Shown here: positions 21,381-28,759 of the stretch, one piece after another
How the letters are laid out: every line of letters starts with the position of its first letter
Position numbering within the stretch: the first letter of the stretch is position 1
Source of the DNA: Massilia mucilaginosa
GTDB lineage: Bacteria > Pseudomonadota > Gammaproteobacteria > Burkholderiales > Burkholderiaceae_D
DNA length: 32,842 nucleotides
Direction: 5' to 3'
Assembly: GCF_011682145.1 (NCBI RefSeq)
Contig: NZ_WHJH01000067.1
Location: forward strand, 1-32,842
The notes under the pieces: model-generated
What the model was told of the DNA's origin: nothing
Databases searched by the model: none
The model's input: only the letters and a program-made list of their open reading frames with translations
Position numbers and translations under genes: made by a program

Positions 21381-21780
21381 CGCCGCTCCGCTGATGGCAA
21401 ACGGAGATGGCGCCCGGAGGCGCGCCTGTGGCGACGGACTGATGTGGCGTGGACGTTCAAGTCGGGACGCGCTCCTGTCGGTAGAATCGGATGCCGCGGC
21501 GTCTCCCGGACGGGCCCGCCTTTCCTGAAAGCATACGCACTTGTCCGGGTACTGTCTATTCGGCACACTCTTGCCGTATTCGTTTGGCAATATTGCGCGC
21601 GCGTTTAGCGCCGAAGTTGTTGCGATAATCCAAAACGATGCCGGAACGGCAAGCAGGACGCGACTCAGGCGGCGAAATTGCCGCTGGATATTGCTAAAAA
21701 AAAATTCGTAACAATGCCGAACCTTGCTTATTGAGCAGCCTCAAACCAAGCCATGCACGCTTTTGGAAGAGGAACGTCGA
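21381..21780. other. intergenic region between divergent kinase and beta-helix lipoprotein genes
   Basis: This gap must hold divergent promoters for the genes on both sides. Toward the lipoprotein it is AT-rich, with a run of nine A at 21696-21704. I see no convincing -35/-10 pair and no operator dyad. Confidence 0.4.
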
Positions 21781-23142
21781 ATGAGTAAGATTACCCTGAT
21801 CACTTTGGAGCATCGCGCCGTGACACTTGCCTGCAGCAGTTTCGCGTTGTTATTGATTGCCTGCGGTGGCGGCGCGGACGAGCAGCGTGCGCCGCCCCAG
21901 GCCCAAACCGCAGTTGGCGCCACCGTCCCGCAGCAGGCCGGGCCGCCCGACCCCGCCAGCGCCGGCGGGCCGGACGACGCCGACAGTCTCGCGGCCGCCA
22001 GTCCCGAGGCCGCGCAGCTGTCCGACGTGGCGCCGCAAGCGTTCGCCCTGGCCGGCTATGCGGCGGCGCCGGACGGCGACGAACAGGCGCACGCCGCCGC
22101 CGGCGCCGCGCTGTATGTCTCGCCGCAAGGGCACGACGACAATCCCGGCAGCGCCACGCGGCCCTTCCGTACGCTGGCGCGGGCCGCGCGCGCGGTGGCG
22201 CCGGGCGTGACCGTGTACGTCGCGCCGGGCACCTACAGCGGCGGCATCAAGACCACCGCCAGCGGCCGCGCCGGCGCGCGCATCGCCTGGGTCTCCAGCA
22301 CGCGCTGGGGCGCGCGGATCGTGCGGCCGGCGCGCTCGGCCAGCAAGAACGCCTGGGACAACCGCGGCGACTACGTCGACATCGTCGGCTTCGATATCGA
22401 CGGCGGCACGCATCGCGGCGGCACGCGCTGGACCAGCGGCATTTACAACGGCGGCTCGCACGACACCATCCGCAGCAACCATGTGCACCACATCGCGCAG
22501 GAAGCCGCCTGCAACAGCGCCGGCGGCGCCGCCATCGGCGTGGACGGCTACTACCGCGGCGTGCAGTCGCACGTCATCGCCAACCTGGTGCACGACATCG
22601 GCCCGGCCGGCTGCCGCTTCGTGCAGGGCATTTACGTGAGCACCACCGGCAGCGTGAAGAACAACGTCGTGTACCGGGTGGCCGAAGCGGGCATCCACCT
22701 GTGGCACGACGCGCGCGAGGTGGTCGTCTCCAATAACACGGTAACCGGTTCGAACACCGGCATCGTCGTCGGCGGCGGCGACTTTTATCACACGTCCGGC
22801 CCGAACGACCGCACCGCGGTGTACAACAACATCGTCTACGATAACAAGATGGGCATTTCGGAGCAGGGCCGCACGGGCCGCAACAACAGCTACCGGAACA
22901 ACCTGGTCTACAAAAACAGCACCTACGATTTCCGCCTGAAGAACGGCCTGACGCACAGCGGCACGGTCAGTTCGGCGCCGCTGTTCGCTGGCGACACCAG
23001 CGCGGCCTTGCCGGACTTTAGCCTGAGCGCCAGCTCGCCGGCGATCGGACGCGCCACGCCGCAGCATGCCGCCGCGACCGACTTCAATGGCCGTCCGCGC
23101 AATGTGTTTTCGGGCTTCGACATCGGCGCCTACCAGCACTGA
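21781..23142 (+). CDS. right-handed parallel beta-helix lipoprotein (pectate-lyase-like fold)
   Basis: A 453-aa predicted lipoprotein: signal 'CSSFALLLIAC' with a lipobox Cys, then an Ala/Pro-rich spacer to about residue 110. The beta-helix starts with 'ALYVSPQGHDDNPGSATRPF' and 'VAPGVTVYVAPGTYSGG', the usual opening of the family. It continues with rungs such as 'DIVGFDIDGG', 'VVSNNTVTGSNTGIVVGG' and 'NNIVYDNKMG', and closes 'FDIGAYQH'. Such proteins bind or cleave polysaccharides, but catalytic residues cannot be assigned. ATG 21781 has GAGGAA upstream. It is divergent from the propeller kinase, a layout often seen for glycan sensors and their targets. Confidence 0.85.
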   Translation: MSKITLITLEHRAVTLACSSFALLLIACGGGADEQRAPPQAQTAVGATVPQQAGPPDPASAGGPDDADSLAAASPEAAQLSDVAPQAFALAGYAAAPDGDEQAHAAAGAALYVSPQGHDDNPGSATRPFRTLARAARAVAPGVTVYVAPGTYSGGIKTTASGRAGARIAWVSSTRWGARIVRPARSASKNAWDNRGDYVDIVGFDIDGGTHRGGTRWTSGIYNGGSHDTIRSNHVHHIAQEAACNSAGGAAIGVDGYYRGVQSHVIANLVHDIGPAGCRFVQGIYVSTTGSVKNNVVYRVAEAGIHLWHDAREVVVSNNTVTGSNTGIVVGGGDFYHTSGPNDRTAVYNNIVYDNKMGISEQGRTGRNNSYRNNLVYKNSTYDFRLKNGLTHSGTVSSAPLFAGDTSAALPDFSLSASSPAIGRATPQHAAATDFNGRPRNVFSGFDIGAYQH

Positions 23143-23143
23143 G

Positions 23144-23192
23144 CACGCGCGGCACCGGCGCGGCGCGCACGCGCGATGGCCGGCGCCGCGTG
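23144..23192 (+). terminator. GC-rich hairpin after the beta-helix gene
   Basis: CACGCGCGGCACCGGC (from 23144) pairs with GCCGGCGCCGCGTG (ending 23192) with one bulge and one mismatch. It is followed by the T-containing TTCAAATTGTTCTTT. It begins 2 bp after the stop. Confidence 0.5.
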
Positions 23193-23204
23193 TTCAAATT
23201 GTTC

Positions 23205-23234
23205 TTTACATACTTGCAAAAGGCGGGTTAGACT
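23205..23234 (+). promoter_or_regulatory. candidate promoter of the RNA-repair operon
   Basis: TTTACA (23205-23210) and TAGACT (23229-23234) are 18 bp apart, matching consensus at 5 of 6 and 4 of 6 positions. The leader to the first start at 23443 would be about 200 nt. In that leader CCAATCTAT occurs twice (23293, 23419) and ACGAC/GTCGT forms a small hairpin; nothing else is recognisable. Confidence 0.35.
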
Positions 23235-23442
23235 CTGCGCCTTCGCAAGACAACTCACTGCTGAATCGAGAACCTGACGTGCCTGACCACAGCCAATCTA
23301 TCTGCTGACGATATCGGATTGACCTTCCCGGCGTTGCTTTAACCAGCGACCGGCAGGCTGTGCATGCCGCTTTCCCACGACCTTCGCCGTCGTGTGTAGT
23401 TCTCCCTTGTCGTCAGCTCCAATCTATACCATGGAGCGCATC

Positions 23443-24327
23443 ATGACGAACTTCGTTCACAATCTGGAATTACATAAATACCCGTCCACCCGCCACCTGG
23501 AAGGCTCGCAGCTGCAACAGGGCGACGACGGTTTCGACAAACCGAACAAACGCAACGATCCGCGCGCGGCCTATGCCGCGCTGGCCGGCCACACCATCGT
23601 GGTCGAAGAAAAACTCGACGGCGCCAATGCGGGCCTGAGCTTTTCCGAAGGCGGCGAACTGCTGCTGCAAAGCCGCGGCCACTACCTGGCCGGCGGCGGG
23701 CGCGAGCGCCAGTTCAGCATCTTCAAGCGCTGGGCCGCCGCCCACGAGGGCGCGCTGGTCGAACGCCTGGGCGACCGCTACGTCATGTACGGCGAGTGGA
23801 TGGGCAAGAAGCACAGCGTCTTCTACAACCACCTGCCGCACCTGTTCTGCGAGTTCGACATCTACGACCGCGATAAACAGGTGTTCCTGTCGACCGCCGC
23901 GCGCGCAGTCCTGCTGGGCGAGGCGCCGGTGCTGGCGGTGCCGGTGCTGTACGCCGGCATTGCGCCGCCACGGCTGGCCGACCTGAAAGCGCTGATCCGT
24001 TTTTCGCTGGCCAAGACCGAGCGCTGGCGCCACGACTTCGAAGCGACGGTCGAACGCGAAGGACTGGACCTGGCCAAATGCTGGACCCAGGCCGACAAGT
24101 CCGACCTGGCCGAAGGCCTGTACATCAAGGTCGAGGACGACGGCGTGGTCGCGGCGCGCTACAAATGGGTGCGCAGCGACTTCGTGCAGGCGATCCTGGA
24201 CTCGAAGATGCACCACTCGCAGCAGCCCTACGTGCCGAACCAGCTGGCGCCCGGGGTCGACATTTACGCACCGCGCCTGACGACGACATGGGAAGACCTG
24301 GGCCTGGTCACCGAAGGAGCCGCATGA
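23443..24327 (+). CDS. RNA ligase family protein (Rnl2/RNA_ligase type)
   Basis: A 294-aa ATP-dependent nucleotidyltransferase. Motif I is EEKLDGAN, with Lys57 the predicted AMP-accepting residue. Motif III is 'YGEWMGKKH', IIIa 'FCEFDIYD', IV 'EGLYIKVE' and V 'ARYKWVRSDF'. All five nucleotidyltransferase motifs are present in order, so it should seal 3'-OH/5'-P RNA ends. ATG 23443 has GGAG at 23433-23436; an in-frame ATG at 23431 contains that site. The stop overlaps the start of the HD-kinase gene (ATGATG), so the two are translationally coupled. Whether the substrate is tRNA, rRNA or other RNA is not visible. Confidence 0.92.
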   Translation: MTNFVHNLELHKYPSTRHLEGSQLQQGDDGFDKPNKRNDPRAAYAALAGHTIVVEEKLDGANAGLSFSEGGELLLQSRGHYLAGGGRERQFSIFKRWAAAHEGALVERLGDRYVMYGEWMGKKHSVFYNHLPHLFCEFDIYDRDKQVFLSTAARAVLLGEAPVLAVPVLYAGIAPPRLADLKALIRFSLAKTERWRHDFEATVEREGLDLAKCWTQADKSDLAEGLYIKVEDDGVVAARYKWVRSDFVQAILDSKMHHSQQPYVPNQLAPGVDIYAPRLTTTWEDLGLVTEGAA

Positions 24328-25469
24328 TGGACAAACTCACCTACAAAGCCATGGCCGCGCACGTGCCCGCGCCCGGCCAGGCGCCCGACTGGGCCTGGTT
24401 CCTGCACGCGATTCCCGAGCTGGTGCTGCTGGCATCGACGCCGCAGGACCCGTACTACCACGCCGAAGGCGACGTCTGGATCCACACGCGCATGGTGATC
24501 GAGGCCCTGATGCGCGGCGGCGAATACGTCGACGGCAGCACCGACGAACGCTTCATCCTGTTCTATGCGGCGCTGCTGCACGATATCGCCAAGCCGGCCA
24601 CCACGGTGATCGACCCGGAGAGCGGGCGCATCGGCCAGCCGGGCCACTCGAAGCGCGGGGCGATCGATGCGCGCATCCTGTGCTGGCATGCGGGCGTGCC
24701 GTTCGCGCTGCGCGAGCACATTTGCCGCATCATCACCGTGCACCAGCTGCCGTTCTTCGCGCTGGGCGGGAACAAGAACGGCCAGTCGGCCGAGTTCCTG
24801 ATCCGCAAGCTGTCGCACGAACTCGACCTGCGCCTCCTGTCGGCGATGGCGCAGGCCGACATGGAAGGGCGCTGGTACGAGAAGAAGGACGACTGCCTGG
24901 TCGACATCGCGCTGTTTCGCGAAATGGCGCGCGACGAAGGCTGCTACGGCACGCCCAAGGCGTTCGCCGATGCGCACACGCGCCTGTCGTACATGCGCGG
25001 GGCCGGCATTGCGCCCGGCTTCGTGCATCACCAGAACGCCGGCTCGCGCGTGACGGTGATGTCGGGCTTGCCGGCGTCGGGCAAGAACCATTGGGTGGCC
25101 GCCAACCGGGCACGCCTGCCGGTGGTCTCGATCGACGACGCGCGCGAAGAACTGGGGCTGCGCCACGGCGCCAACGAAGGCGCGGTGGCGCACCGGGCGG
25201 TCGATTTCGCCAAGGAGATGCTGCGCGAGAAAACGCCGTTCGTGTGGAACACCACCCACCTGAGCGCGCAGATGCGCAAGAAGACGCTCGACCTGCTGTA
25301 TGCCTACGATGCCGAGGTCGAACTGGTGTACCTGGAGCAGCCGCCGCAGGTCATCTTCAAGCGCAACAACCAGCGCGACACCAGCCTGCCCAACAAGGCG
25401 ATCGAGCGCATGCTGTTCAAATGGGAAGTGCCGCTGCCGACCGAGGCGCATATGGTGAGCTACTTATGA
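24327..25469 (+). CDS. HD phosphohydrolase fused to a polynucleotide 5'-kinase (AAA_33)
   Basis: A 380-aa RNA end-healing enzyme. The N-terminal HD domain has His in 'WIHTRMVIE', His85-Asp86 in 'LLHDIAKP' and a later His in 'ITVHQLPFF'. The C-terminal kinase has P-loop 'GLPASGKNHW' (Lys253), 'SIDDAREELG' (the DDxR general-base and substrate motif of T4 Pnkp-type kinases) and lid 'RNNQRDTSLP'. The kinase would phosphorylate 5'-OH ends. The HD part may remove 3' or cyclic phosphates; this is inference. The P-loop has Asn where Ser/Thr is usual after Lys. ATG 24324 and 24327 are both possible; AAGGAG is better spaced for 24327. The stop overlaps the next start. Confidence 0.9.
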   Translation: MDKLTYKAMAAHVPAPGQAPDWAWFLHAIPELVLLASTPQDPYYHAEGDVWIHTRMVIEALMRGGEYVDGSTDERFILFYAALLHDIAKPATTVIDPESGRIGQPGHSKRGAIDARILCWHAGVPFALREHICRIITVHQLPFFALGGNKNGQSAEFLIRKLSHELDLRLLSAMAQADMEGRWYEKKDDCLVDIALFREMARDEGCYGTPKAFADAHTRLSYMRGAGIAPGFVHHQNAGSRVTVMSGLPASGKNHWVAANRARLPVVSIDDAREELGLRHGANEGAVAHRAVDFAKEMLREKTPFVWNTTHLSAQMRKKTLDLLYAYDAEVELVYLEQPPQVIFKRNNQRDTSLPNKAIERMLFKWEVPLPTEAHMVSYL

Positions 25470-25921
25470 CGGGCGTCGCGGCGCTGGACATCAGGATGAC
25501 TTGCCAGCCGCCCAGGAACGGCTGGATGGGCGTGACCCTGACGGTCGGCGCGCAGGTGGTGGAGATCGACACCTCGGATGTGCCGAACAACCCGGTCGCC
25601 GACCTGCTCGACGCGCTCGACCTGGCCACGTACGGCACGCCGTCGCGGGTGTGGTGGCACCTGGAGCCGGACGGGTATTTCATGTACTTTACGCCGCTCG
25701 GCGACCGGGTGCACTTCAGGATCGACTTCGCCCCCGACAGCGACAGCAAGTCTGCGCGGGTGCACACGGTGGCTGAAACGAGCGGCAGCCGCGCGCAGGT
25801 GCTGTTGCCGTTCTGGCGCTTCGTGCGCAATTTCCAGTCGCGCGGGTATACCGAGCCGCATTGGCCGCCCGCCGATTTCGAACGCATCGATGTGGTCAAG
25901 GCCAGGATCAAGCAGCCTTGA
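25466..25921 (+). CDS. 151-aa protein of unknown function, third gene of the RNA-repair operon
   Basis: The start ATG at 25466 overlaps the stop of the HD-kinase gene by 4 bp (ATGA), a sign of translational coupling. The protein is soluble and rich in beta-strand pattern ('MGVTLTVGAQVVEIDTSD', 'GYFMYFTPLGDRVHFRIDF'), with conserved-looking Trp residues ('VWWHLEP'). No catalytic motif is visible. I do not recognise the family. It ends 1 bp before the convergent 788-aa gene. Position suggests an accessory or regulatory subunit of RNA repair. Confidence 0.75.
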   Translation: MTGVAALDIRMTCQPPRNGWMGVTLTVGAQVVEIDTSDVPNNPVADLLDALDLATYGTPSRVWWHLEPDGYFMYFTPLGDRVHFRIDFAPDSDSKSARVHTVAETSGSRAQVLLPFWRFVRNFQSRGYTEPHWPPADFERIDVVKARIKQP

Positions 25922-25922
25922 T

Positions 25923-28289
25923 TTACGCCGCCGCCATCCAGTGCTGCCCGTTCGTGTACGCCAGCAGCCTGCGTGCGCCATTTGCCTGGCTGGCGGGATC
26001 GTCCAGCGCATGGCCGGCGGCGGCCAGTTCCAGTCCGGCCAGGGCGGGGGCAAGCCGCCGCTGCAAGCGTGGCGACTCTTGCGCCAGGTGCGCGCGAGCC
26101 CACGCGATGAAATCGGCGCTGGCCGGGGCCATCGACAGGAAAAACACCATCTGGCGCCACGCGTAGGCGGCGTTCCTGATCGCGCGCGGATCGCCCGGCC
26201 ACGCATTGAGCGCGTTCTGCTGGTTGCGGCAAATCCATGCGAAGCATTGCTGCGCCATGCGCTCGTAGTGGGGCTGCAATTGGCCGTCCAGATCGAGCCT
26301 GGCCACCAGGGCTGCCAGGTTGTGCGTGGTGAGAATCTGCTGCTGTTCGATGATCATGGCGTTGTTGATGACCGTGCCGAGACCGCAGCGCACGCCCGCG
26401 CGCGTTTCGCACAGGCCGGTCAGGCCGCGTTCGCTCGCCGGGCTTGCGGCGTTCGCGCCGCGTTGCCGCGCCAGTTCGCGCAACTGGTCGCGCTCATGTT
26501 CGCCGATGCCGTAGTAACGGCTGTACAGGCTGCCGTCGAGCATGGCGGTGGCGTGCGCCGCGACCTTGGTGAATTTGTGCGCGAACATGCCCATGAAGAT
26601 GTCGGCGGCCAGTTCCTCCACCAGCGGCAGGTCCAGCGCCGCATTGCCGGCCAGGGTGTTCAGTTCCTGAATCAGCGGGTTGGGAATGGCCGTCTGCGGG
26701 AATGAGGTCAGTGTCAGCAAGGTCAGCTCGTCGAGCGTGCGGCGCGCCAGCGTACGCGGCGCCAGGCCTTGCTCGCGCTGCGCGTTGATGGCGGCAACCC
26801 ACGGCAATTCACCCAGCCGCACCTGGCTTTGCAGGTTTTGCAGCAGCAGCGAACGGCGCCGGCGGAAGGCCTGGTACACGGCGCCGTACAGCTGCTTGAG
26901 CGACGCTTCCGTGATCGCCGCGGCGTTGATGGCGGCGCTCAGCTGCGGCAGCACCTGCGCCAGCACTTCGGCGGACGCGATGACGCCGCGCTCGACCAGC
27001 ACGGCCACGGTGTCGATGCCGCATCGATCGAGCTTGGCCAGCAAGACGGCGGGTATGGGCGCGCCGGCGGCTTCGCCCAGGCTGCGCGCCTCGGCGGCAC
27101 TGACCGGCACGCCGAGCGGCGCCGGGTCTTCCAGGCCGCCGTCCTGCGGATAAGCGCCCAGGCGCTCGGCCAGCACGCCGGCCAGCAGGTGGTGCGGTAT
27201 CTCCTCGACCTGCCTGGCCTGTTCGCTGCGCAGCGCCGCCAGTTGCGCCGAGCCGGGCAAGCCACGCTTGCTGGCGTAGCGGCCCAGGATCAGGCGGATC
27301 CGGCCCACATCGCGCCCGCTCAGCGCGGCCGGTTCGGTGACGCACAGGTGCAGGTAGCCGAACAGCTGCGCCATGCTGTCGTCCTTGCGCGCCGCCGCGC
27401 CGTGCGCTTGCCATTCGCGCAGCAGCGCCTCTCCACGTTCGCGCCATCCGTCAGGGTAAAGGCGGCACGGCCAGCCGCCGGCGATGCGGAATTTGCCGGT
27501 CGCCGGGTCGCGCCATGCGCCGTCGGCGCCGATATCGATGGACGGCGGCGCGCCGTCGACGCTGTCGAGGAACAGCCGCACCACGCGGTCGTACAGCGGC
27601 AGGTGCACGCGCACGGCCTCGCGCTGCGCCATGATGCGCAGGTTGACCGCGCGCCGGCGTTGTTGCAGGGCCCCGACCGCGTCGCGCACGGGCCTGAGGA
27701 ACACGCGTTCGCCGAAGCGGCGCGGCTGCGCGGCCGGCAGCGGGTAGAAGCGCAGGTGGGCGAACCACGGCGCGATCGCGTCCAGCAGCTCGCGCGCCTG
27801 CTCGGGCTTGCCGTGCCGGGTGAGCCAGGCGACCACCAGCAGGGCGCCTTCTTCCGGCGCGTTGATCTCGTAGCAGCCCGAGTCGAGCAGGGCGTACAGG
27901 CTGGCCAGGCCGTCGTCGGTCAGCAGGCGCGCGTTGAGCCAGCGGCGCGCGTCGGGCGCGGGCGCGATGCCGGCAGCGGCGAGCGCGGCCAGTTCATGGC
28001 CCTGCAGGGGGCCGCCGGCTTTGAAGTCGCCGGTCGCAAAGCCGCCCTTGGCGACTTCGGGCGTGACCCAGGCCGGGGCGCCGTCCAAAGGCGTACGCGA
28101 GCCGACCGTGAGCGCTCCGGTGGACATGCCCACCATGATCTGTTCCCATTGCCGCAGCTTGTTCTCGGCGCGGGCGCGGATCTGCGGGTCGGGATGGTCG
28201 CTGGCGGTGCGCAAGGCGGCAGCCAGTTGCAAGGCCGCATAGCCGGGCGCAATGCGGAACCGGCTTGCGCCGGTATCGTCGTTATCCAC
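25923..28289 (-). CDS. 788-aa protein of unknown family, downstream of a tRNA
   Basis: A large soluble protein, mostly alpha-helical in pattern, without signal peptide. Recurrent features include 'RFRIAPGYAALQLAAALR' at the N-terminus, 'GSRTPLDGAPAWVTPEVA', 'YDRVVRLFLDSV', 'FRRRRSLLLQNLQSQVRLGE' near residue 490, 'VEELAADIFMGMFAHKF' near 580, 'YSRYYGIGEHE', 'EQQQILTTHNLAALVARL' and 'NAAYAWRQMVFFLSMA'. I see no known nucleotide-binding or nuclease motif. The start is GTG 28289 (VDNDDTGASRFR) with GGA 7 bp upstream; an earlier in-frame ATG at 28343 lies inside the tRNA and is rejected. It is convergent with the RNA-repair operon, whose last stop is 1 bp away, and probably functions with it. Confidence 0.8.
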   Translation of the reverse strand: MDNDDTGASRFRIAPGYAALQLAAALRTASDHPDPQIRARAENKLRQWEQIMVGMSTGALTVGSRTPLDGAPAWVTPEVAKGGFATGDFKAGGPLQGHELAALAAAGIAPAPDARRWLNARLLTDDGLASLYALLDSGCYEINAPEEGALLVVAWLTRHGKPEQARELLDAIAPWFAHLRFYPLPAAQPRRFGERVFLRPVRDAVGALQQRRRAVNLRIMAQREAVRVHLPLYDRVVRLFLDSVDGAPPSIDIGADGAWRDPATGKFRIAGGWPCRLYPDGWRERGEALLREWQAHGAAARKDDSMAQLFGYLHLCVTEPAALSGRDVGRIRLILGRYASKRGLPGSAQLAALRSEQARQVEEIPHHLLAGVLAERLGAYPQDGGLEDPAPLGVPVSAAEARSLGEAAGAPIPAVLLAKLDRCGIDTVAVLVERGVIASAEVLAQVLPQLSAAINAAAITEASLKQLYGAVYQAFRRRRSLLLQNLQSQVRLGELPWVAAINAQREQGLAPRTLARRTLDELTLLTLTSFPQTAIPNPLIQELNTLAGNAALDLPLVEELAADIFMGMFAHKFTKVAAHATAMLDGSLYSRYYGIGEHERDQLRELARQRGANAASPASERGLTGLCETRAGVRCGLGTVINNAMIIEQQQILTTHNLAALVARLDLDGQLQPHYERMAQQCFAWICRNQQNALNAWPGDPRAIRNAAYAWRQMVFFLSMAPASADFIAWARAHLAQESPRLQRRLAPALAGLELAAAGHALDDPASQANGARRLLAYTNGQHWMAAA

Positions 28290-28313
28290 GTGGTATCCAA
28301 TGACATGAAGTGT

Positions 28314-28388
28314 TGGGTCCAGAAGCTGGAATCGAACCAGCACCTACTTAGTCTCAAGCCAAGTGCTCTGCCATTGAGCTATTCCGGA
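28314..28388 (-). tRNA. class-I tRNA (or tRNA-like), anticodon UGA, encoded CCA
   Basis: A full cloverleaf can be drawn. Acceptor stem TCCGGAA/TTCTGGA (7 bp, one G-U), D-arm GCTC-AATGGCA-GAGC, anticodon stem CTTGG/CTAAG with loop CTTGAGA (U33, anticodon UGA at 34-36), variable loop TAGGT (5 nt), T-arm GCTGG-TTCGATT-CCAGC, discriminator C73 and genomic CCA. UGA would read the serine codon UCA, but all ordinary bacterial tRNA-Ser have a long variable arm, which is absent here. Position -1 is U, so it is not tRNA-His despite C73. Its 3' end is 24 nt before the start of the 788-aa gene, so both are likely co-transcribed. Confidence 0.82.
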
Positions 28389-28417
28389 ATGGTGTTTGCA
28401 TGGACGCGGCGCCCAGC

Positions 28418-28439
28418 AGCATTGATGAGAATCAATGCT
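28418..28439. promoter_or_regulatory. FNR/CRP-family-type palindrome upstream of the tRNA
   Basis: AGCATTGAT-GAGA-ATCAATGCT is a perfect inverted repeat of 9-bp arms. Its core TTGAT-N4-ATCAA is identical to the FNR consensus. Its centre is about 40 bp upstream of the tRNA 5' end, near the class-II activator position if transcription starts at the tRNA. Alternatively it lies at the start of a transcript from the promoter at 28449-28477, as a hairpin or operator. Confidence 0.5.
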
Positions 28440-28448
28440 CAGGCGATT

Positions 28449-28477
28449 ACCTTACCAGTATTGGCAACATTGCTCAA
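28449..28477 (-). promoter_or_regulatory. candidate promoter for the tRNA-788-aa gene unit
   Basis: TTGAGC (28477-28472) and TAAGGT (28454-28449) are 17 bp apart on the minus strand. Matches are 4 of 6 and 3 of 6, so it is weak. Confidence 0.3.
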
Positions 28478-28710
28478 TATGTTTTTGACAGGCCGGGTGA
28501 GGGCTGCGCCGGCGCGGGGGAACTTGCGACTCCGTCACTTCCCAGCTGAGCGTGCACGCCGCGTAGCGCCAAGTGGCCGGTTCGAGAATCAGTTCGATCA
28601 CGCCGCACCGGCCCGGGGGTCCGTTCTGGCGCACGCACACCGCTCGACGCTGCGTCCACCGTTCGTCATCAATGCGATCTCCATCGCGATCTCCTCGAAT
28701 GAAACACATG

Positions 28711-28739
28711 AAAAAGGGCCGGAAATCGCTTTCCGGCCC
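28711..28739 (-). terminator. rho-independent terminator of the EF-G gene
   Basis: On the minus strand GGGCCGGAAA and TTTCCGGCCC pair perfectly over 10 bp around GCGA and are followed by TTTTT. It lies 20 bp after the EF-G stop codon. Confidence 0.92.
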
Positions 28740-28759
28740 CGGCTTACTTGACTACATCG

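Larger units (their letters stand above)
28389..28710. other. intergenic region upstream of the tRNA
   Basis: No gene is convincing here. A minus-strand frame 28452-28709 and a short frame 28598-28684 with a strong GAGGAG site are open, but they have no recognisable product. The left part carries the palindrome and promoter listed separately. Confidence 0.4.

Noticed and set aside
23340-23370. Possible sigma-54 promoter (GGCAGG...TGCATGC) before the RNA ligase
   Set aside because: The GG and GC elements are not at the required 10-bp spacing.
28290-28343. Earlier in-frame ATG for the 788-aa gene at 28343
   Set aside because: It lies inside the tRNA T-arm and would translate tRNA sequence; GTG 28289 has a ribosome site and fits the conserved-looking N-terminus.
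28598-28709. Short minus-strand frames, one with a strong GAGGAG site (28684 start)
   Set aside because: Only 28 codons, or 85 codons with mixed codon use; no recognisable protein. Not enough to call a gene.
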